Origin: CAZIGK01 sp964538615
GTDB taxonomy: Bacteria > Pseudomonadota > Alphaproteobacteria > Rickettsiales > RI-342
NCBI GenBank assembly: GCA_964538615.1
Contig: CAZIGK010000004.1
Span: forward strand, 62,001-126,000
Length of the DNA stretch: 64,000 bases
Direction of reading: 5' to 3'
Shown: positions 1 to 7,471 of the stretch, piece by piece
Layout: the number at the start of each line of letters is the position of its first letter
Numbering within the stretch: the first letter of the stretch is position 1
Position numbers and translations under genes: made by a program
The notes under the pieces: generated by a model
Databases searched by the model: none
Told to the model about the DNA's origin: nothing
Seen by the model: only the letters and a program-made list of their open reading frames with translations

Positions 1-306
1 TGCAATGGCAGACGTATCTCTGACACTTATGGCCTCCAAACTGATCAGGTCATCACCGTACCGACAGACAACGTACTGGAAAAGCTTCAAAAAGGCTGCA
101 ATGGAAAAAAAATATGCCGTTTCAATGTCGGCTCTAAGATCTTCGGCGACCCAGCCCCAGGCTGTCGGAAAGAACTCACCATCAGCTTTCGCTGCCAAAC
201 TTATGATCTGCCCCGCCAATATTTTTCAGCAGAGCAAAAAACAGCCACTCTGGATTGCCGATCAGAGCAAGATAAAGCCGCATCCGCTAAAAAACGCAAA
301 AATTAG
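1..306 (+). CDS. SUEL-type (rhamnose/galactose-binding) lectin domain protein, C-terminal part only
   Basis: The reading frame is open from base 1 to a TAG at 304-306 and has no start in the window, so the gene begins upstream. The 101 visible residues carry the features of a SUEL/Gal_Lectin domain (PF02140 type): a YGL segment near the start, a run of spaced cysteines, and the block FGDPAPGCRKELTISFRC, which closely resembles the family signature FGDPCPGTxKYLxVxYxC. About 15 charged residues follow (ending AAKKRKN). Family knowledge: these domains bind rhamnose or galactose and are mainly known from animals, with scattered bacterial examples in secreted proteins. Whether this one is secreted cannot be judged without the N-terminus. 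The second cysteine of the FGDPC motif is replaced by alanine. The gene ends 52 bp before the next one on the same strand. Confidence 0.7.
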   Translation, partial: CNGRRISDTYGLQTDQVITVPTDNVLEKLQKGCNGKKICRFNVGSKIFGDPAPGCRKELTISFRCQTYDLPRQYFSAEQKTATLDCRSEQDKAASAKKRKN

Positions 307-358
307 TGTCTGGACACCACCAACAACAGCTACCACCATCCTATGACAGGGACTATCC

Positions 359-1147
359 ATGCTTCTTACTCTCCATTTTGCATCCATTTTCCCACATGAT
401 ATAGCACGCCTTTTTCAGCAAATATCCCCATTTATTCTCACTAAGTGGATCATTATTGCGGGTCTTTGTGCTGCTCTGATTGCCCTCACTTACTTCTCCC
501 ATAGCCGGGAACGTAAATACTACAAGCGGCTAGCCAGCCATGCCACGAATGCGGATACCGCCGCTCTGGATTATAGCTTGCGCCTGCTTTCTCAGTCAGC
601 CCGCAATTACTTCCTATTCTCTATTAGCTTCATCATATTGCTTTTTTGCGTTATTTTTTACGATATTAAACAGCACCATCTGGTTGAGGTGAACCAGTTG
701 AAGCAAAATGTTGCTGCCTGTGAAACTCGCAGCATACAAGCCTCTTCCTCTCCCGCAGAATCTCCGGCACCTTCTGAGGAACAAGCTACCGTTATCCCTC
801 AAAACGCCCCTCTAAACCGCAATCAGGAAGCAGAACTGGATGAGTTGAAACGTACTTACGAAAAAGCCTACATCAACTTTTTTCTGCTATACCATTGCAA
901 ACAAGCTCCCTTCGCAGACTATGCGCTCATGAACGCTGCGCTTACATTGCAACTATCTCCCTACCAGCAAACACAGGATTTTATTCCTCTGGTGCAGCAA
1001 GCTGCACAAGGCACCTATCAGGAACTCTATAGCACCATGCAGTGTAATGACGCCGCGCTGTCTACTAGCCGTCAACAACATCAACAGTTTTTAGACATGG
1101 CAAAGCAAACAGTGCAAAAAAATCTCACTCCCTCGGCACGTTCATAA
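359..1147 (+). CDS. Hypothetical two-TM membrane protein
   Basis: 262 residues, not recognised. Two hydrophobic segments are visible, about residues 29-46 (KWIIIAGLCAALIALTYF) and about residues 85-102 (FLFSISFIILLFCVIFYD). A Ser/Pro/Glu-rich linker (about 122-150) follows, then a helical, Gln-rich C-terminal half with two isolated cysteines (HCKQ and MQCND). This suggests an inner-membrane protein with a soluble C-terminal domain. It follows the lectin-domain gene by 52 bp on the same strand and may be co-transcribed with it. No enzymatic motif is seen. Confidence 0.55.
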   Translation: MLLTLHFASIFPHDIARLFQQISPFILTKWIIIAGLCAALIALTYFSHSRERKYYKRLASHATNADTAALDYSLRLLSQSARNYFLFSISFIILLFCVIFYDIKQHHLVEVNQLKQNVAACETRSIQASSSPAESPAPSEEQATVIPQNAPLNRNQEAELDELKRTYEKAYINFFLLYHCKQAPFADYALMNAALTLQLSPYQQTQDFIPLVQQAAQGTYQELYSTMQCNDAALSTSRQQHQQFLDMAKQTVQKNLTPSARS

Positions 1148-1239
1148 AAGTTTAACAATCCAGGCGCATACTAAAACTGTCTACTCATGCTTGCCATGGT
1201 TAGACGCTGCACCCGTTAACCAGGTTGGTTGATAGCTTC

Positions 1240-1668
1240 ATGATACGTATCTTAAGCTTCCTCATCGTCGCGATTATGACAACGGCAGGTCTAACCTACG
1301 TTGATAGAACCAATCCCGACGCCATTAAGGAGCTGCTGCTGCACATAGATGTGCTGGGCATCACCCCGGAAGGCTCGAAAGAGCGTGCGCGTATCGAGCA
1401 AATTAACGCATTACCTATTCCCTTTGAGCAGCGTAAAATTCTTATGGAACGTACCATTTTCATGGGCGCCAGTCCGGAAATGGTTTCTCTCGCTCTGGGC
1501 GCCCCTCAGGAGCAGCAAAATGGCTCCCGTGCCAGCATGGGCACCACCATTTCCCAACAACGCTGGATTTACTTCCTCAAGGACGAACAGCGCCCTACCG
1601 TTCTCGAATTTGAAAACGGCGTCCTCATTTCCGCCTACAAAGGCTCCGCGCTGGAAGTAACCCGCTAG
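1240..1668 (+). CDS. Small exported or anchored protein with BamE/SmpA-like C-terminal half
   Basis: The ATG at 1240 (MIRILSF) is preferred over an upstream alternative at 1225 because it begins a clean hydrophobic signal or anchor (IRILSFLIVAIMTTAGLTYV). The product is about 142 residues. Its C-terminal half contains GASPEMVSLALGAPQE, then RWIYF, then LEFENGVLISAY. This order (a turn with a short helix, an LGxP motif, a WxYF strand and a final FENGxL strand) resembles the SmpA/BamE fold that also occurs in other small outer-membrane or periplasmic proteins. The similarity is structural pattern only; BamE itself is a lipoprotein and no lipobox is visible here. Function unknown. Confidence 0.5.
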   Translation: MIRILSFLIVAIMTTAGLTYVDRTNPDAIKELLLHIDVLGITPEGSKERARIEQINALPIPFEQRKILMERTIFMGASPEMVSLALGAPQEQQNGSRASMGTTISQQRWIYFLKDEQRPTVLEFENGVLISAYKGSALEVTR

Positions 1669-1992
1669 AAAGTGATGTTTAATGGCCTGTAAGAGGCTGT
1701 TTTTCTGCACGGCTCTTGTCACAAACACCTATGTACATTCACTCCGCAGCTCGCCAAACACCCCTTCTCGCCTCATTCTCTCTCTCGTGACGATACGATC
1801 TAAGCACCCTCGGTTCATTCCCCTGTGCACATCCATTTGTTGCGCCCCGGACACGTACGGTGTCACAAAAATGTCATGCAACAGCCATCATTCATTAACA
1901 AACTCTCTCTACAATGAATATATATTCGTGCCCACCTGATAACCTGATTCAGAGCATCCATTGTCCGAAAATCATCAAAAAGGGGAGTCCAC
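1669..1992. other. Intergenic stretch, no gene supported
   Basis: About 320 bp between two same-strand genes. A short open frame at 1682-1939 has no ribosome site and a composition unlike its neighbours, so it is not called. The only clear signal is a strong AGGGGAG ribosome-binding site at the right edge, serving the gene at 1993. Confidence 0.5.
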
Positions 1993-2244
1993 ATGCTGGC
2001 ACATAAACTCATGATTATCGGCTTGGCAGGCTACCTGTTTTCCAACGAGAACTGGCATCTGCCAGATATATCATCCACTTCCTATTCCTCTCATTATGGC
2101 GGACTGCAATCCTTGGCGCATGGGCTGACGTACGACCCGCAGGAACTGCAATACCAAGTACGCCAATTGGTTTACGAAGTAAAATTGCGCGCCTACGAAG
2201 CCAACCAGCGCCTCAGTACCGATATGTTTGGCCTCAACTCATAA
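1993..2244 (+). CDS. Hypothetical small protein
   Basis: 83 residues, preceded by a strong AGGGGAG ribosome-binding site 5 bp upstream. The N-terminus is short and hydrophobic (HKLMIIGLAGYLF). A Ser/Tyr/His-rich middle and an amphipathic C-terminal helix (YQVRQLVYEVKLRAYEANQRL) follow. Not recognised. It ends 34 bp before the convergent DUF3168 gene and lies at the edge of the phage-head-like cluster, but nothing ties it to that cluster functionally. Confidence 0.5.
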   Translation: MLAHKLMIIGLAGYLFSNENWHLPDISSTSYSSHYGGLQSLAHGLTYDPQELQYQVRQLVYEVKLRAYEANQRLSTDMFGLNS

Positions 2245-2277
2245 ACCCTCGCCATGTGAAGCATGACACACTATCGG

Positions 2278-2661
2278 TCATGATGCCAAAGAAGCACGTA
2301 ACACCAGCCGCACCACAAACTCACGCATTGTTGAATCCTCGTGCACAGACAATATCTCCATGACATGCTGCATCTCCTCTCCAAATAACCGTTGCTGTAA
2401 CTGACCGTATAGTATCGTCATAAGCGGTGCTGCATCCACTCGCTGATTCCGTGCCCAGACCAGACGCAACCCCAGTTCGATATTCTGACAAGATCGTCCC
2501 ATAGACTGCGGCAACTCTTCTTTGCCGCTCTCCCATATGGCATATGGATACCCGATTCGTTCCGGCATCACGTCATAGATGATAGGAAACACATCCACCA
2601 ACGCCGGAACAGTGCTAATCGCCTGCCCAACAGCATCTCTCACCTCTGCTATTGCTATCAT
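2278..2661 (-). CDS. DUF3168-type phage/GTA head-tail terminator-like protein
   Basis: 127 residues starting at MIAIAEVRDAV; a 54-residue upstream extension in the same frame is Cys-rich, overlaps the preceding gene and is rejected. The sequence matches the pattern of DUF3168 proteins (GTA gp8-like, head-tail or tail terminator): an N-terminal helix, then YPYAIWESGKEE, then a strand pattern containing LVWARNQ, and the family ending in which a beta-strand carries VVRLVLRA. In Rhodobacter-type GTA clusters this gene follows the gp6-like adaptor, as it does here (14 bp downstream of the gene at 2675). The expected stopper and all tail genes are missing further downstream. Confidence 0.65.
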   Translation of the reverse strand: MIAIAEVRDAVGQAISTVPALVDVFPIIYDVMPERIGYPYAIWESGKEELPQSMGRSCQNIELGLRLVWARNQRVDAAPLMTILYGQLQQRLFGEEMQHVMEILSVHEDSTMREFVVRLVLRASLAS

Positions 2662-2674
2662 GAATTGCCTCCCC

Positions 2675-3205
2675 CTAAACACGCAACATGCGATAAGGAG
2701 CATACAACCCTTGATACAAAGCCCATCGGTTATTGCCACTCTCACGCCCTTCATACATGGTTTGCACATGCAACAGCATTCCCTGCCGAATCGGCATAGG
2801 TATATCCTCTGCAGAAGCACCAAACCCTGCCAGATATCTCACCTCCAGACCATCTGCCATGATTGCGGTATCCAATAACAGACGTTGTCCGTCTGCTGCC
2901 AGACGATACGTGTCACTTGATTGCAAAGCTTCTGTGCCATCCCGGTAATGGGCAACCACCTGACTCACAGAAACAACCGGGCCCATTGGCAACTCCACCC
3001 CATCCGATACAGCACCACGTCGCAAATAACGCCACTGCTGATGAATCAGGGAGCGTCGCAAATATTCTTCTGCCGCCTCTCGTGCGCACCGAATCAACCC
3101 CTGCAACATTGCATCTTCATCATCCAATACCAGCCTTAGAAATATTTTCACTTCCGCCAACGACAACGGCTCTACCATCGGCGCCACTATTCGCTCTAAC
3201 TGCAT
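2675..3205 (-). CDS. Phage gp6-like head-tail connector (adaptor)
   Basis: 176 residues. The N-terminus has the gp6-like connector signature: PLSLAEVKIFLRLVLDDEDAMLQGLIRCAREAAEEYLRR, in which LSLAEVKxFLR is followed by an acidic turn and a helix with AREAAExYL. The C-terminus (MPIRQGMLLHVQTMYEGR) is also typical. Family role: forms the ring under the portal that links head and tail. The protein lies just upstream of the DUF3168 gene, so the two form a small leftward unit. A strong bidirectional terminator (3225-3262) sits immediately upstream, so this pair is transcribed separately from the capsid genes. Confidence 0.75.
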   Translation of the reverse strand: MQLERIVAPMVEPLSLAEVKIFLRLVLDDEDAMLQGLIRCAREAAEEYLRRSLIHQQWRYLRRGAVSDGVELPMGPVVSVSQVVAHYRDGTEALQSSDTYRLAADGQRLLLDTAIMADGLEVRYLAGFGASAEDIPMPIRQGMLLHVQTMYEGRESGNNRWALYQGLYAPYRMLRV

Positions 3206-3224
3206 ACTCTTTCCTCACCCCACA

Positions 3225-3262
3225 TAAAAAAACGGCGTGCATTGGCTGCACGCCGTTTTTTT
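3225..3262. terminator. Strong bidirectional Rho-independent terminator
   Basis: A perfect hairpin with arms AAAAAAACGGCGTGCA and TGCACGCCGTTTTTTT around a 5-base loop. Both ends carry A/T runs, so it works in both directions. On the minus strand it ends the transcript of the gene at 3299-3607 and insulates the connector gene that starts at 3205. Confidence 0.9.
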
Positions 3263-3298
3263 GTTTTTCACTATCTACGCTCAACACTCAGGCAGGTA

Positions 3299-3607
3299 TT
3301 ATTCCTCCTGCTTTACGGGCAAAGCTTTATCATGCTGAAATTGATAATGCTCCTCCATATACGCCTGAACTTCCAATGGTGGTTCCCCTACCCCTCCCAT
3401 CAACGGCGTATTATGACTGCCCAGTTTCACTTTATCTGCACGCAAATCCTGTACAAAATCATCCAGTTCAGCATGTGGCACACTCACGTAAGCGTACATT
3501 GCCTGCCCTTCTGATTGTCCACGCACCAAAAAAATATAATCCAGCTTACCATGCATCAAACGCGATACATGATAGGGGATCGCGCCCTCATCAGACATAT
3601 TCACCAT
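3299..3607 (-). CDS. Hypothetical protein in the head-gene region
   Basis: 102 residues, no family recognised. It has mixed alpha/beta character (YIFLVRGQSEGQAMYAYVSVP, then HAELDDFVQDLRADKV) and a charged C-terminus. Codon use resembles the neighbours. It is followed by the strong terminator at 3225-3262. It lies between the phage-type connector and a large acidic protein, but it could be an ordinary chromosomal gene. Confidence 0.5.
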   Translation of the reverse strand: MVNMSDEGAIPYHVSRLMHGKLDYIFLVRGQSEGQAMYAYVSVPHAELDDFVQDLRADKVKLGSHNTPLMGGVGEPPLEVQAYMEEHYQFQHDKALPVKQEE

Positions 3608-3720
3608 ATACCCTACCGGATTATTATACCGTCAACACAGGCTTCTGCTGTACATCAGGCAGCTAGCCTATAACCCCAGTCTATAGCACTAAGATTAGCA
3701 AAAAATCAACGGCAACCACA

Positions 3721-4854
3721 TTACGCACCACGCGCTTGCGACTCTTGCTGCGGTAGTAAAGGCATCTTATCTGGATGATATTCTGCCAGCAGGTCAGTGC
3801 CATGCTCATTATTGCCGGTCAATTGGTTTACCGCAGCCGCCACCACAGCACCCAGTGCCGTACCACCTGCCAAACCTTTCATGCGGCCAATCACGGCACC
3901 CAGTACCGCAATCGTTCCACCAATCACCAAACCCAGATTTTCCTTACCCCACTGCATAGCATCCGCCAGCACGTTATGTTCTTTCGTGTCGCCTTTCGCT
4001 TCCGCATTCTCTACGGGTGTCACGCTGGCGGGAAGTTTTTCGGCCTCCACGGGTTTCAACTGCAAGGCAGCCGTCAGCTTTTTCAAAGACACATCCTTCG
4101 CATCCGCTTCCAGCAGTGCCTTCCCAGTCTTCACCAGTTCTTTGTCGCCCTCTTTCACCGTCAGTTCAACCTGAAACTCCTTCACCACATCCAGTGCCGG
4201 CTTCCAGTCACTCGCTGTCCCATCAGTCACCACCACACAGGCTTCCAATACTTCACCCTTCAGACGGTAAAACACGTTATCGTGTTTTAAAGACTCCCGC
4301 TCTGCCTGATAAATCTTGCCTTCACGCAAACCTTCCGCAGGCACAAATCCCTTGCCAATGGCCTTCGCCATCGTCAACAGATCGTGTTCGCTCTTCGCGG
4401 TCACAGCCAGAGCAGGAAACTCCACAGATACCTCCACCTCAGGCTCCGGTGCTGGTGGCGGCTCCACCTCAGGCTCCGGTGTCGGATGCGCCGTAGTAAT
4501 TACCGGAACTTCCACCTCCGGTAACACCAAAACATTCGATACACTCTTGACCACACTCTCAGCCTCTACCTGTCCTTTCGCCGCAATCGCTAACAGGACA
4601 TCCAGTTCCGGCAGGGTTGCATCTTCGTGTTTGGCGTCTGCGTAAGGCACATGGGCACCATCCGCCCCCCACAAAATCTGCCATGTATTGTTTTCGTAAA
4701 ACAAGGTAACAGGCAAAGTGCGCTCACTTAATTCAAACAACCAACGCTGCTTTTGCACTTCTTCCGCACTCATCACTACCTCTGTGGATGCGTCGTTAAC
4801 GGCTGTATCTATTTGATCGTCGCTTTTCGTTGTCTGAGGAGAGCCTGTTGTCAT
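3721..4854 (-). CDS. Acidic Pro/Glu-rich protein with C-terminal glycine-rich hydrophobic segment
   Basis: 377 residues, not recognised. The N-terminal part (to about residue 110) is acidic and mixed. A Pro/Glu linker (about 120-150) repeats PEPEVE-type units. A soluble domain (about 150-265) contains VFYRLKGEVLEACVVVTDG. Near the C-terminus there is a hydrophobic, glycine-zipper-like segment (NLGLVIGGTIAVLGAVIGRMKGLAGGTALGAVVAAAV). This suggests membrane attachment by the C-terminus. It sits among HK97-type head genes, together with the similarly built protein at 7472-8692, and no phage family matches it. A role in particle production or release is pure inference. Confidence 0.5.
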   Translation of the reverse strand: MTTGSPQTTKSDDQIDTAVNDASTEVVMSAEEVQKQRWLFELSERTLPVTLFYENNTWQILWGADGAHVPYADAKHEDATLPELDVLLAIAAKGQVEAESVVKSVSNVLVLPEVEVPVITTAHPTPEPEVEPPPAPEPEVEVSVEFPALAVTAKSEHDLLTMAKAIGKGFVPAEGLREGKIYQAERESLKHDNVFYRLKGEVLEACVVVTDGTASDWKPALDVVKEFQVELTVKEGDKELVKTGKALLEADAKDVSLKKLTAALQLKPVEAEKLPASVTPVENAEAKGDTKEHNVLADAMQWGKENLGLVIGGTIAVLGAVIGRMKGLAGGTALGAVVAAAVNQLTGNNEHGTDLLAEYHPDKMPLLPQQESQARGA

Positions 4855-4984
4855 ATCCTGTTCCTGCCTTCAACCGTTTATTACGTTCCCAACGTAACGC
4901 CCTTTTGTTACAGGAATATGACCAAAACCCGCAAAAAACCCTCTCTCTTTCTTCCCTATACCCACTCAATATTCATAACCACCG

Positions 4985-5344
4985 CTAAATCGCACGCAAC
5001 ACGCATTCCACAACACGTTCAGCACTTTGGTTAACCGCGCTGGCCACCGTGCCACTACGCAGTTTGAAATAACGCACCCCAATCAATTCCGGCAAACGCA
5101 ATGGCACATAGGCATTTGCTTCAGCCTTTAACTGGCATTTGCTACCATAGCTATCCAATATTTCCACAAACCGTATTCCATCCATACTTCCCTGTAAGGT
5201 AATATCCGCGGCCGTCCATCCACTCGGCATCACTATGCCGACAAGCGCCATACCACCGGCATCCACCACACCGGAAAGACTGGCTCCCGATGCAATTATT
5301 GCTGTCACCACCCTATTTTTTCGAACAATTTCTAAAGGTTGCAT
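4985..5344 (-). CDS. Small phage-structural-type protein
   Basis: About 119 residues from the ATG at 5344 (MQPLEIVRKN); an alternative ATG lies 9 bp upstream, but the AAAAGGG ribosome site is better spaced for 5344. The pattern IASGASLSGVVDAGGMALVGIVMP, then W-T-A-A-D-I-T-L-Q-G-S-x-D-G, and the ending YFKLRSGT is a beta-sandwich type commonly encoded beside capsid genes of siphophage-like elements. It follows the capsid gene by 91 bp in the same direction, with a hairpin between. Exact role unknown; a decoration or minor structural function is plausible. Confidence 0.5.
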   Translation of the reverse strand: MQPLEIVRKNRVVTAIIASGASLSGVVDAGGMALVGIVMPSGWTAADITLQGSMDGIRFVEILDSYGSKCQLKAEANAYVPLRLPELIGVRYFKLRSGTVASAVNQSAERVVECVLRAI

Positions 5345-5388
5345 TCCTATCATCCCTTTTCATATACACATTATTCATCCACAACGCA

Positions 5389-5418
5389 TAACGGGGTGAA
5401 CCACGCTTCACCCCGTTA
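5389..5418. terminator. Hairpin downstream of the capsid gene
   Basis: A 12-bp perfect inverted repeat (TAACGGGGTGAA / TTCACCCCGTTA) with a 6-base loop lies 17 bp past the capsid stop codon. No long T-run follows on the minus strand, so it may be a weak terminator or an mRNA 3'-end stabiliser that lets the capsid message accumulate. Confidence 0.6.
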
Positions 5419-5435
5419 CCTTCATCGCCGCTTAC

Positions 5436-6635
5436 TTACGCAGCCAGCTTTAACAGCTTCACGGCTTTATAATTCACCACGGCACCGCCCACACGCTTGG
5501 TGCTGTAGAATTTTACAAAAGGCTTTTCTGTAAATGGATCCCGCAAAATGCGCACACCCACCCGATCCACAATCTGATAACCATTATAAAAATCTCCCAG
5601 TGCCACAGAAAGGCTGTTCGCGGCAGGCACAGGCATATCCACTGCAGTCATCACCGGCACTCCTAACAGCGTATCCGGCTGACCGGATGCAAGCCCCGGC
5701 GTCCAGAGATATTGTCCGGTTGTACCATCTTTCAACAAACGCACCTGCTGCAAGGTGCTGCGATGCATCAGGAATGTAGCGCGTGCCGCATACTGATCTT
5801 CCAATGCATAAAACAGGTTCACCAAAGCATCTGCCGTTACAACCCCGGCCTCGCCGGAATCCACCTGCTCAATCTGTCCCCAACTGGTGCCAGCCGCATA
5901 GCCCAGAATACCTTTCGGTTTCCCACTGCCATCACCCGCAATAAAAGCTGCCCCTTCCAACTTCGCAAAGCTCTCTGCCACTTTTTGCGCAACCCATTGC
6001 TCAATATCCACGGCGGCATCATCTACCAGTTTTTGCGTGGCTTTTGGCTGAGCATACAATTCATGCAAAGGAATATTCCGCTTGTTGATCTGAGCCGTGG
6101 TCGTATCCGATACAGTTCCCGTCTCGGTCGTCCAGCCAGAGGCCATGGCATCATAATCTTCCACCACATCCAGCGCATCCGTGGTAATCGTTTCCACACG
6201 CGCCAGCTTCCGCAGAGGAGATACTTCCTGCACATGCCGTGCAATCCACTCACTCATTGCCGGAGTCACCAAATACCCACCATCTGCATTGGAACCTGCC
6301 GATAGTGCTTTGGTCTCCAATTGCGCCAGGGTATCCTCCACCCCTTTGCGCAAATAAGCGGAAAATGCTTTGCCATATCCGTCTGCCACGCCTGAATACG
6401 ACGCCTTTGCATCCACGCCCGCCGCTGCCGGACGGAACATACTGGTCTGCAATGCCTTCAGTTCCTGCTGTGTTTTATCCAATTCCTGATTCAACCGCTG
6501 CAACTGCCCTTCATACAGGCTATCGCTCTGGCCTTTACGTTCCAATTCCGCCAAACGACGGTCATTCACGGCTTTAAATGCCTCCCAATGACGTCCCAGC
6601 GAGTCCATTTTGGTTACTACATCCTGTGTATTCAT
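5436..6635 (-). CDS. HK97-family major capsid protein
   Basis: 399 residues from the ATG at 6635 (MNTQDVVTKM), chosen because AGGAGAG lies 7 bp upstream; a longer frame to 6686 has no such site. Residues 1-85 are charged and coiled-coil-like (ELDKTQQELKALQTSM), as in the scaffolding delta domain of HK97-type capsids. The mature fold follows, with GGYLVTPAMSEWI, then LRKLARVETI, then AFIAGDGSGKPKGIL, and near the end FGD-equivalent ALGDFYNGYQIVDR, all typical of GTA gp5/HK97 gp5. The protease gene lies 130 bp upstream in the same direction, in the usual portal-protease-capsid order. The protein looks complete. Confidence 0.92.
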   Translation of the reverse strand: MNTQDVVTKMDSLGRHWEAFKAVNDRRLAELERKGQSDSLYEGQLQRLNQELDKTQQELKALQTSMFRPAAAGVDAKASYSGVADGYGKAFSAYLRKGVEDTLAQLETKALSAGSNADGGYLVTPAMSEWIARHVQEVSPLRKLARVETITTDALDVVEDYDAMASGWTTETGTVSDTTTAQINKRNIPLHELYAQPKATQKLVDDAAVDIEQWVAQKVAESFAKLEGAAFIAGDGSGKPKGILGYAAGTSWGQIEQVDSGEAGVVTADALVNLFYALEDQYAARATFLMHRSTLQQVRLLKDGTTGQYLWTPGLASGQPDTLLGVPVMTAVDMPVPAANSLSVALGDFYNGYQIVDRVGVRILRDPFTEKPFVKFYSTKRVGGAVVNYKAVKLLKLAA

Positions 6636-6764
6636 CGCTTTTCTCTCCTGATGATTGATCACATATCTACTTCCGGTCGGATTCACTATAAAACCCTACC
6701 CTTGCCACCAGACAACAGCCCACAGAACCTCCCACGGGTTTGTGTTCTCCGGTAAACCTCTTGC

Positions 6765-7241
6765 TCAAAACTGACGATATTCACATAAGGCGTGCTGCTT
6801 CACGTCATGCACTCTGGCCTTGTCATTCGCGGGAAACGTCACCAGCGATATTTCCCACAACTCCGCCTCTGTAATAAACCTCACACCACTGGTGGAATCC
6901 CTGTCATACCCCAGCACCTTAAAACCTACAGACAATCCGGATAATCCTCCCTGCTGTAGCAGGCTGTAGGCCTCTGCTCCCCTCTGGGTCTGGATATTCA
7001 ATTCTGCCCGCATGTACAAACCATAGGCATCTTCACGCAGCTCAAGCACTCGGCCAATCGGCTGTTGTGTATCATGTTGCCACAACAATGCGACCGGACG
7101 CTGTCGGATAAGTGACTGGGAAAACGCGCCAGCCACCACCACATCTTGGTCGCCATCCACCTCCCAAAACACCGAAGCATAACCCGAAAAACAACCTCTC
7201 TCTTGCACGAAAGGCTGCGATTTCACATACTGTTTTTTCAC
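6765..7241 (-). CDS. HK97-family prohead (maturation) protease
   Basis: 158 residues, close to the short end for the family. Family motifs are visible: FSGYASVFWEVDGDQDVVVAGAF at the N-terminus, a conserved His (about 56) in LLWQHDTQQPIG, the nucleophile-type Ser (about 104) in GLSGLSVGF, and the closing ELWEISLVTFPAN. Family role: cleaves the capsid scaffolding domain during head assembly. It sits directly upstream of the capsid gene, as in HK97-type phages and GTAs. The neighbouring portal gene, normally adjacent, is separated from it by the inserted plus-strand gene at 7472-8692. Confidence 0.88.
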   Translation of the reverse strand: MKKQYVKSQPFVQERGCFSGYASVFWEVDGDQDVVVAGAFSQSLIRQRPVALLWQHDTQQPIGRVLELREDAYGLYMRAELNIQTQRGAEAYSLLQQGGLSGLSVGFKVLGYDRDSTSGVRFITEAELWEISLVTFPANDKARVHDVKQHALCEYRQF

Positions 7242-7471
7242 GTTTGTCTCCTATCTATTGATATATTTGCCGCTGAAGCCTACCTATATGTAGTCACGAA
7301 AGGGAAAATGTGCCGCGCAATGAGCAATAAAGCCAATGGTGTATAAACCACCGTCAAAGGGGCGAACCATGTTCAAACAAATGTTCAGACACGGTAAATC
7401 AACATTGCCATTTGCAAGCCATTCAATATCTCGTGTACACTCTCTACTGCCGATACAAAATGGATAGCCCC

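Noticed and set aside
5..346. Frame starting with ATG at base 5
   Set aside because: The frame beginning at base 1 encodes a recognisable lectin domain up to 306; the other reading is a shadow of it.
1682..1939. Small open frame between two exported-protein genes
   Set aside because: No ribosome site, and low protein-like quality.
2863..3666. Long open frame opposite the gp6-like connector gene
   Set aside because: Lies on the opposite strand of clear protein-coding sequence with low-complexity Pro/Thr/His content and no start signal.
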